Assembly (NCBI GenBank): GCA_028565715.1
Contig: JAOXYC010186023.1
Span: 1-12,530, forward strand
Direction: 5' to 3'
From: Phoronis pallida
Taxonomy: Eukaryota > Phoronida > Phoronidae
Length of the DNA: 12,530 nucleotides
How positions within the stretch are numbered: position 1 is the first letter of the stretch; every line of letters starts with the position of its first letter. Below are positions 1-6,058 of the stretch, piece by piece. A model generated the notes under the pieces. It searched no databases. It saw only the letters and a list, made by a program, of their open reading frames with translations, and was not told the DNA's origin. The position numbers and the translations under genes are program-made.

Positions 1-984
1 TTTATAATTGCTCTTCATAAGCAAGGTTTACTGAAAAAATCAGCTTTCTACATTTTTTTTCCAGGTTAGACATGTAGCAATTTTTTATTTTCTTGCGCTA
101 CTTGGAGTTTTGAAAAATATTCATCCCGATTGTGAACCGTCAGGGCCCGGCACAACACGTTCCTATCTTAAACATTTGACATCTCTTTTTGTTCATCAAA
201 GATCATTTTTTAACAATCAACAAACTTTTTTCTTTATTTCTTGTAATGTGAAACAAACGAGGCTGATAAATATTATTCCGCACCTTTTTGAGCAGAGAGC
301 ACTCTGGGTAACTCTTTCGGGAAACTTGGACAATTTTCAAGTTGACTTTTTCCCGCTGTTTCAGAAAATCACGAACGCTCATCGAAAAAAAACGCTCACC
401 CAAGATTTGGACGCGGTCATTTCACTATCATGTTTGGACGTTCAGCACTAAATGTGACTCAAAAATAAAAAAATCTTTTTTACTTTTACATTCAAGCTCT
501 TCAGTATATTTTGCAGTTCACAGCCAAATGAATATTCCACTCAAAAACCATTTTGCCGTTCTACCATATATTAATACTGTGTATGTTTATTTGAAAATAC
601 CTTTGCTTTGATTTTCTCCAGCCATTCTAAAACAAATGTTGCCATAATTTAATTTTCTGCACTTGAAAACAACCATCTTGACTCGTGAAGAAAAACATAC
701 AAACTAAAAATGAAATAATATTTAAAAAATAATAATGAATAGATCCCCATGGCTTAATGAGGCACACTGGGGGTGTATGATTAACAAGTGCGGCAAAATG
801 TTTTTTGAGTGAAGTAAAACTTTTGGTTGCTCAAGGAAATTGTGCTTATGTACAACTTTGACAATTTTAGAAAGTATTAGAAAATTGTTCTTCATGGATG
901 TTAAGTTTCAAACAATCCTTTGAGCCGTCTTTAAACTATTTAAATGTGAATTTCGGAACAATTTTTGTACACACCCGAAATAAT
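1..984. other. Upstream intergenic DNA, no gene recognised
   Basis: This AT-rich stretch holds only short ORFs in several frames with no recognisable domain, no repeated cysteine pattern and no similarity that I can see to the exons downstream. The ORF at 110-451 (+) reads as low-complexity Phe/Ser/Leu-rich translation, and the overlapping frames look equally random. It may contain the distal promoter of gene A, or the tail of an upstream gene, but nothing in it supports either. No TATA box can be assigned with confidence, because the whole region is AT-rich. Confidence 0.5.
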
Positions 985-1155
985 TGTTTCTCGTTAAAAC
1001 TCTTACAATTACCAATATTTGTGACCTCACTCAACGCTTTTTGTTTAACAACCCGGATATATTTTTTCTTTTGTTTGATACGCGGCTATTATTACACGAA
1101 GACAGTTCATATACGAGAAACGATAACAGGGAGCGCATTGACCGCGACTAACTAC
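985..1155 (+). promoter_or_regulatory. Duplicated upstream region of Ly6-like gene A
   Basis: This block aligns with the DNA upstream of gene B (5511-5618 and 5931-6035). Shared words include TTTCTCGT(T/C)AAAACTC, CTCAACGC, ACCCGGAT, TTTCTTTTGTTTGA, and ATTGACCGCG(A/G)CTAACTA close to the start codon. The retained similarity shows that the tandem duplication carried 5' flanking DNA. It therefore probably includes the promoter and 5' UTR, but no core promoter motif or transcription start can be identified by eye. The upstream reading frame stays open from 898 to 1155. That open frame is not taken as coding, because the paralogue does not preserve it. Confidence 0.5.
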
Positions 1156-4097
1156 ATGCTTACTCTTACTGGAAACTACATGTATGTGGTGTTAATGCTG
1201 TGTCTTAGCCTTGTTTCAATCAGCGGTGAGTTTTTCAGTTCTTGTTTCTATCTACATGTCTACCTTGAACGTGTGGCATTGACATAAATGGTGGTGCATT
1301 AGTCTTCTCATCTCCTCAATGGAAGAAATGCTGTAAACTTGTAATAACTTCGGATAAAAACCTGGTTAAATGGTTAATGTCTGTAATGAATTTAGCTTAT
1401 GTCCGGTCCGCCCTCATGTAGCTTGCCCTATATGTCATACTGTAATACACATTTAGTGTGAGTGTGTGGTGTATTATTGCACTAAGCTAATGGCTGTGTG
1501 TTTCTTCACGAGGCAAGGCTTGTCCTTGTTATTTCCATGGGAGCAAATTTCCTTTTTTTGTCGATCTCTTCTATATAACCTCAGAGATATAACTAGAGGG
1601 ACTCCTACCATCGAACTGTGAATTGTCCGGGTTGCTGTATGCGTGACGCATGCGCAAAAGGGTCCGTGACGTAGTAAAGGTCATGCTAGCTGAGGTCACT
1701 TCCTATGATTCATGTGACATAGGAAGCTTTCACGCATTTTTTTTTTGGTAATTCTTGCTCCTGGCCTCGGTTTTACGAAATTTTACCCATCAATTAGACA
1801 TGTATCGCAAAACTGAGATACCCAGGCATCATATTCAGTAGTTGTTGCATTCTGAAATTGCCGATTAAATTTATTTGAAACAAAATCATACACTTGAGAA
1901 GTGGGGGTGTGCACGTAGGCTAGAACTGCCAGTATATGTTATGAATGGAGATTGATCAAATGCGCATGTGTGGCCGGATACTGTCCGCGGCAAGCACCGT
2001 GACAAGTCATCTGGGTAGGTGCTATTCCCTGTAAGTATATATGATAGAAGAAGGGTGAAAAGGAAATTTGCTCCCATGGTTATTTCATGGCGAAGATTGT
2101 GTTCAAACTGGAAGGCAGTACTTGTGTAAACCAGCAATCGTCCAATGGACATATTAATAATCAACTATCTTGAGATCTAATGAAACAAACAATCAATAAA
2201 TCCAAACACAATCACAAATGATAAAATATTTCGTCTTGCACTAGACATCATCAGGGAATAAAACTGTAGAATAGTGAACACTGAGCCCGGGACACTGAGC
2301 AATAGCACATCAGAGCAAATTTAACAGCCGATCACTACAAGGTATAAATTAAAATGACAAATATGGCGGGAAAATGCAAGCGCCAAACTAGTGAAACAGG
2401 TGGAGGACGCGGGACAACATGGTGCTATTAGAGAACATTTTGAGAACGTACATAATTGTAGACCGACTCGTTTAGATTTAGTTAATAACACCATTATTCG
2501 CTATATTGAACGTGACCACCAACGCCTCCTAACGTTAGAATCTCTTATCATTAAATTTGAGAGTCCTATGGTGAATCAGCAGGATACCGGGTTTTGCCGC
2601 GTCCTCCACCTGTGTCACCAGTTTGGCGCTTGCATTTTCCCGCCGTATTAGTCATTTGAATTTATTCCATGTTGTGGTCGGCTGTATTTAAATTTGCTCT
2701 GATGTGTTATTGCTCAGTGTTCGCTACTCTACAGTTTTATTCCCCGATGATGTCTAGTGCAAGACGTAAAATGGGATTATTTGTGATTGTGTTTGGATTT
2801 ATTAATTGAGTTTGTTTCAATAAAATATGGATCTCAAGATTGGTGATTATAATGATGTCCCTTGGACAATTGCTGCACAGTTTGGACCCTGTGATGTCCC
2901 TGTCAAAAACGCCTACAGGCGCATTGAACGTTTATCAACAACATTCATTTAAAGAAAATGGAACGTCATTGTCAACAGAACATATTTGAATGAGAAGGTT
3001 TTGCCGCCTTACACTGAAGCCAGGAGTATTTTCTCGTTATGACGACAGACTAACGGTAAACCAACTACCAAGGAACATTGCACACCATTTACCGTAGTAA
3101 GTTCAAACTGATAGTCTCGTGTACACTTATGCCCCGGTTACACGGTCACTTTTTCTGGTGGAAATTTCGCCTGGAGCAACTTGCACCGGGTGAAATGACC
3201 GTGTAACCGATGTACAAAAGTGGCGCAAGTTGCTCCAGGCGAAATCTCCACCCGAAGTGACCGTGTAATCGATGTACAAAAGTGGCGCAAGTTGCTCCGG
3301 GCGAAATCTCCACCCGACGCTAGTGACCGTGTAACCGCAGCATTACAGTGTAAAAAGCAGGCTTAGTGGTTATGTTACGGCGGACATTTGGAAATGTACA
3401 TTCATTCGCTAAAACTCACACGTTTTTTTGTTCCTTTCAGAAGCCGACAAATGTTTCGTTTGTACAGGGGCCGGATGTGATGACCCTTTTATCAATAACA
3501 ATGCTGCCCAAGAGTGTGTTAACCCTGGCCATCATGGTTTTTATGGTTGTCAAAAGGCGTACAAGACAGTTGATGGTAAGCCCTCTCTGATGTCCCTGCG
3601 TCCCCCCCCGATAATTCCCGACTTCCGAGTGTACTACAACCAAATGAATATAAATATTTTGCTTTTTTATACAGTAGTATTTTTCATGTTTTGCGAATAC
3701 TTGAGACCGTTATTTTACTCAGTACTATGAGTAATGATTTTCAAAAAATTTAAAATCGTTTCCCCGGTTTTGAAATGTTTTTCAGTTTCAAACAATTTCT
3801 TAAAACTTCTTAATGCCTGATCAAGTTTTTTTTTAACTTTACGACCCAATCCGGGTGCGACTCTTTACCGAAATTGTTTTTTTCTTTTCAGGCAAGAAGA
3901 TTTATACACGAGCTTGTCTAATTCATTATGCTCCGTTCACTGGATGTAAGGTAGAAAGCGATTCCGCTCTCTGTTATTGTAAAGGCGAACTTTGTAACAA
4001 GGCTGTTAATCATGTGACTTCCCTTCCCGCCGTTTTAATAGCGACATTCTTAGCAGTCGTATGTATGTGGACAAATAGTGGCGCCATCTGGATTTAA
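1156..4097 (+). CDS. Secreted GPI-anchored Ly6/uPAR (Quiver/Sleepless-like) protein, gene A, 3 exons
   Basis: Exons are 1156-1225, 3441-3575 and 3892-4097, giving 136 aa. Both introns are phase 1 with GTGAGT and GTAAGC donors and pyrimidine-rich CAG acceptors. Residues 1-23 form a hydrophobic signal peptide. The mature part has ten cysteines (28, 31, 36, 49, 60, 77, 87, 96, 98, 103) ending CYCKGELCN, a Ly6/three-finger spacing. The C-x-C-x4-C-N ending resembles Quiver/Sleepless proteins, which in insects are GPI-anchored modulators of ion channels and receptors. Residues 110-128 form a hydrophobic tail suited to GPI addition, but eight more polar residues (TNSGAIWI) follow it. The start is uncertain: ATG 1180 aligns better with the paralogue and would give a 15-residue signal peptide. 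The ligand and function of this copy are unknown. The exons and fold class are secure by alignment to gene B, and the Quiver/Sleepless label is inference. Confidence 0.88.
1226..1534 (+). other. Intron 1 of gene A, proximal unique part
   Basis: This is the start of a 2215-bp phase-1 intron (1226-3440). The segment before the first transposon shows patchy similarity to intron 1 of gene B. For example, TAGCTAATGGCT-like text near 1485 matches text near 6402, and CGTGTGGCATTGACATAA near 1269 matches CGTGTGCCATAATTGG near 6152. It is therefore ancestral intron rather than inserted DNA. No ORF or RNA gene is seen in it. Confidence 0.6.
1535..2079. mobile_element. Non-autonomous TIR DNA transposon (MITE), 545 bp, with 6-bp TSD
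   Basis: The ends are inverted copies: CCATGGGAGCAAATTTCC at 1535-1552 and GGAAATTTGCTCCCATGG at 2062-2079. Similarity continues inward for about 45 bp, including TCTTCTAT near 1566. The identical 6-mer TTATTT flanks the element directly at 1529-1534 and 2080-2085, the expected target-site duplication. There is no transposase-like ORF; the minus-strand ORF at 1886-2164 overlaps the element by chance. Internally there is a perfect 9-bp hairpin, CTTCCTATG (1699-1707) with CATAGGAAG (1718-1726). The element sits in intron 1 of gene A. The transposase family that moved it cannot be named from these termini. Confidence 0.85.
2229..2254 (-). ncRNA. Hammerhead-ribozyme-like core in the left pseudo-LTR
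   Basis: On the minus strand the sequence runs CTGATGA (2254-2248), then a short segment able to form a GTCT/AGAC stem with an AGTGCA loop, then GAAA (2232-2229). CUGANGA, stem II and GAAA form the catalytic core of a hammerhead ribozyme. Penelope-like elements are known to carry minimal hammerheads in their pseudo-LTRs. One extra U separates CTGATGA from the stem, and I could not define stems I and III or the cleavage site. The equivalent place in the right arm (about 2744-2770, +) has CCGATGA and GTAAA, so it has lost the core. Confidence 0.35.
2391..2651 (+). pseudogene. Fragment of retroelement polyprotein, C-terminal part
   Basis: The open frame spans the unique core of the inverted element and 86 codons. 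Its first residues come from the left inverted arm and are not part of the original protein. The meaningful part is roughly residues 12-65: HGAIREHF, RPTRLDLVNN, ERDHQRLLTLESLIIK and NQQDTGFCRVLHL. Such His/Leu/Glu-rich endings with LE-x-LIIK and N-x-Q near the C-terminus are familiar from retroelements that end in a GIY-YIG nuclease. Upstream catalytic domains are absent. The last 20 or so residues are read-through of UTR caused by a TAG-to-CAG change, judged against the left arm. It is a dead fragment with no function for the host. Confidence 0.5.
2827..2952 (+). pseudogene. Short ORF after the right pseudo-LTR, possible truncated element ORF start
   Basis: This 41-aa ORF begins MDLKIGDYNDVPWT and stops at 2950-2952. 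The left arm, read on the minus strand, carries a decayed counterpart: DLKI-V-DY, a stop, then VHWTIAG. The two arms thus share a protein-like segment beyond the UTR-like region. In a Penelope-like arrangement of pseudo-LTR followed by ORF, this would be the N-terminus of a second, truncated copy. I do not recognise the peptide. Its coding status rests only on the arm comparison. Confidence 0.3.
3133..3337. mobile_element. Short TIR element with internal 62-bp tandem units
   Basis: The termini are CGGTTACACGGTCAC (3135-3149) and GTGACCGTGTAACCG (3323-3337), perfect inverted copies. The left portion (3135-3187) is an inverted version of a unit that is then repeated directly, with starts at 3197 and 3259 (62-bp spacing) and a partial third start at 3325. 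Shared unit text includes GATGTACAAAAGTGGCGCAAG and TTGCTCC(A/G)GGCGAAATC. The second unit has a 4-bp insertion. It has no coding capacity. No clear target-site duplication is visible. It lies in intron 1 of gene A about 100 bp before exon 2. Confidence 0.75.
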
Positions 4098-5510
4098 TCA
4101 TTGTGAGCGAAGGGAATTTTTTCGACGTTTTTTTCAAATCATAATTTGTTTCATCTACGGGTCTTAACGCAGTCAAATTACCACTGTTGTGTTAGGGAAA
4201 TATCCGTGAATGAAAGGAATTTCATCCACAAGTTACCAGCCTACCGGATTTCTGTGAACTCGCATTCGCGTCTCCCTTCGCTGGAGAGAAGGTAATTGAA
4301 AATGCGCGTATTGTATCACAGATGGCCAGTCGGCGCATATTGAATCCTAAAACTCGTACTTGTTAGAACTGTATTTTGCTTTGGTATTAGATTTGTTTTC
4401 TACTTTTACAAAAGCCACGCCAATGTGCAAATGAGGATAGATTTATACCCGGGAGTTAATTACGATACATGTACGCTGTACCGGGGATTTCCGAAAGAGT
4501 GCCAGGCGCTTTCCAAGGACTCTCATCGAAAACTAAAACTGCTTAAAATAAAAATACGTCCAAATTATTAAAAATAAAATAAAACATAAAGAAATCCGAT
4601 AACTAAAGATGAAAGTGCTGATCCCTTTGATAGATGCGTCTGTAAAATGAAGTAAATTTGCTCCATTCTGTATTTCTTTTACTCCAAATTATTGTAATCA
4701 ATAAGATTGCAAAAACGAAAAAATAAAGATTATCCAAACTTTTATAGTTTTTTTAGATGCACATGGAAATCCCCGGCATGTGGGCGTTGTTTTTTTAAGA
4801 AGCATTGAGTGATAATTTTAATTGTTTGAGGCACTTTTAGAGTATTTTTAGTTCAGTGTCACTTTGCATATATTTTGTGTTAGAATTAGTCATGTTGTGT
4901 CGTACATACATGTTTGTTTTTTAAATTTCGCTCCCTAAGCGATTTGAGTGTCACTGAGCGACGGCAACATCGCAGAGTTGACCCGACTGAAAAAATAATC
5001 CTTCCAAAATGTCTTTGGCCTAAATATCATCAGTTAATTAAACTTGTATATAAAACAACACATGTTTTTAAACGTGACTCGTCTCGTTTTCATCCACCGT
5101 TTTGCTTGACCTTCATAATGAATAAGCTTAAGCTGGTTGTCATAATGATCCTCTTGGGTTATCGAAAATAATCATCATGGCAGTAACTGATGGGGCACAA
5201 CACACATAAAAGTACATATAGAGGCAATTCTTTTATTTATACTTATATGAATTCTTGTCTTTTTAATTAAATTAATTTTTCTCGTGATTCATTCCATGTA
5301 TAAACGTCAACTGATTGGTTGCCATTTTAATAAATATATCTTATCTTATCTTATCTTTTCTTATCTTATCTTATACATTTCACTATCCTGTTCGCGGTTT
5401 TTGAAAAAAATCTTTACTTCTTCTACCAGCTCTTTTTTTGTGAACAGAGTGAACACAGTAGGCCTACGGTTTATCCCGGGGGTTTATCTAACCCATTATT
5501 CAAGTAGAAA
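4098..5510. other. Intergenic region between Ly6-like genes A and B
   Basis: No gene is supported in this 1.4-kb AT-rich stretch. It should hold the 3' UTR of gene A. AATAAA-like hexamers occur in the A-rich tract near 4547 and again around 4575, but such text is expected by chance there. A perfect 12-bp inverted pair, CCGGGGATTTCC (4481-4492) and GGAAATCCCCGG (4765-4776), brackets about 270 bp of AT-rich DNA and may mark another small transposon. A TTATC microsatellite lies at 5341-5375. The ORFs here (4914-5171, 5284-5697) read as random translation. Confidence 0.55.
5341..5375. repeat. (TTATC)n microsatellite
   Basis: There are about seven tandem copies of the pentamer TTATC, interrupted once by TTTTC. 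It follows directly after TTTAATAAATATATC, as is common where a microsatellite grows from the tail of an old retroelement, although no such element can be identified here. Confidence 0.85.
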
Positions 5511-6058
5511 TATGCTTCTCGTCAAAACTCCACAGTTATCAAAAGTTGTGACCCCAATATTGCCCTCAACGCATGTTTGTAACAACTGGAACCCGGATTC
5601 ATTTTTCTTTTGTTTGACACCCGGGGGTACTTCCATTGTAGGGATGGGTACAGATGTGCCGCCAATAGCATTTTCACCGATATTGGTATCAATATAGGTC
5701 TGGTTTTCACTTATAAGTTATTTTGGTTTATACTATGGGTCGCTTTTTGCCATTTAAAGGTATTTTCAGCGTTTAGGTATTAAACTGGGTCTATATTTTG
5801 CATTATTTTGACAAATTTGGTATACAAATGGGTACCGTTTTTTAACCTTGGCTGGATATCCAAATGGGGTCTGGTTTTTGACCTTCGGGCGGCACATCCG
5901 TATCCACTTTTTAATTAAGTACCCCCGGGGTTTAACTCGCTGCTATCATTACAAGTTGGTATTTTATGATTATACAAAGATATTGCAGCAGGGAGGGACA
6001 TGTACATTGACCGCGGCTAACTAGGTCAATACAAGTTCCACTATACAGACGGTTCAAC
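5511..6058 (+). promoter_or_regulatory. Duplicated upstream region of Ly6-like gene B, split by a transposon
   Basis: 5511-5618 and 5931-6035 together align with the block upstream of gene A (985-1155). The match includes CTTCTCGTCAAAACTC, CCCTCAACGC, ACCCGGATTC, TTTTCTTTTGTTTGA, then after the inserted element CGCTGCTATCATTACAAG, and ATTGACCGCGGCTAACTA. It is the probable promoter or 5' UTR region of gene B. The transposon at 5620-5930 increases the distance between its two halves by about 310 bp, which could alter expression of gene B relative to gene A. Confidence 0.5.
5620..5930. mobile_element. TIR element (CCCGGGGGTACTT ends), about 311 bp, with diverged internal repeats
   Basis: The left end CCCGGGGGTACTT (about 5620-5632) and right end AAGTACCCCCGGGG (5917-5930) are inverted. 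A second inverted block follows inward: ACAGATGTGCCGCC (5650-5663) with GGCGGCACATCCGT (5889-5902). Near-identical TTTGAC (5613-5618) and TTTAAC (5931-5936) flank it as a probable target duplication. Gene A retains the uninterrupted site at about 1073-1090. The interior consists of about five diverged units of 35-51 bp beginning with GGTAT-like text near 5685, 5725, 5776, 5819 and 5854, each with a GGGTCTGG-like motif. It has no coding capacity. Confidence 0.8.

Larger units (their letters stand above)
2132..2952 (+). mobile_element. Degenerate Penelope-like retroelement remnant with inverted pseudo-LTRs
   Basis: Two arms of about 275 bp, 2132-2405 and 2595-2877, are imperfect reverse complements around a unique core of about 190 bp. 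The core reads on + as a C-terminal endonuclease-like tail: AIREHFENVHNC, RYIERDHQRLLTLESLIIK, NQQDTGFCRVLHL. To my recognition this resembles the end of GIY-YIG-bearing retroelement polyproteins of the Penelope-like kind. On the minus strand the left arm reads CRVLHLFH then a TAG stop, so the original ORF probably ended there; the right arm has CAG instead and reads on to 2651. Each arm then carries a UTR-like region with a hammerhead-like core and a short ORF start. Inverted or tandem pseudo-LTRs around truncated copies are characteristic of Penelope-like elements. No reverse transcriptase catalytic motif remains, so the family call is inference. Confidence 0.6.

Noticed and set aside
110-451. 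113-codon ORF on + at the left edge
   Set aside because: Low-complexity Phe/Ser/Leu translation, overlapping open frames on both strands, and no domain or paralogue support.
898-1155. In-frame upstream extension of the first exon of gene A
   Set aside because: It is open by chance. The aligned upstream DNA of gene B does not preserve the frame, and the signal peptide begins at 1156 or 1180.
1886-2164. 92-codon ORF on the minus strand
   Set aside because: It runs across a MITE boundary and its target duplication into the inverted element, so it cannot be an ancestral coding unit.
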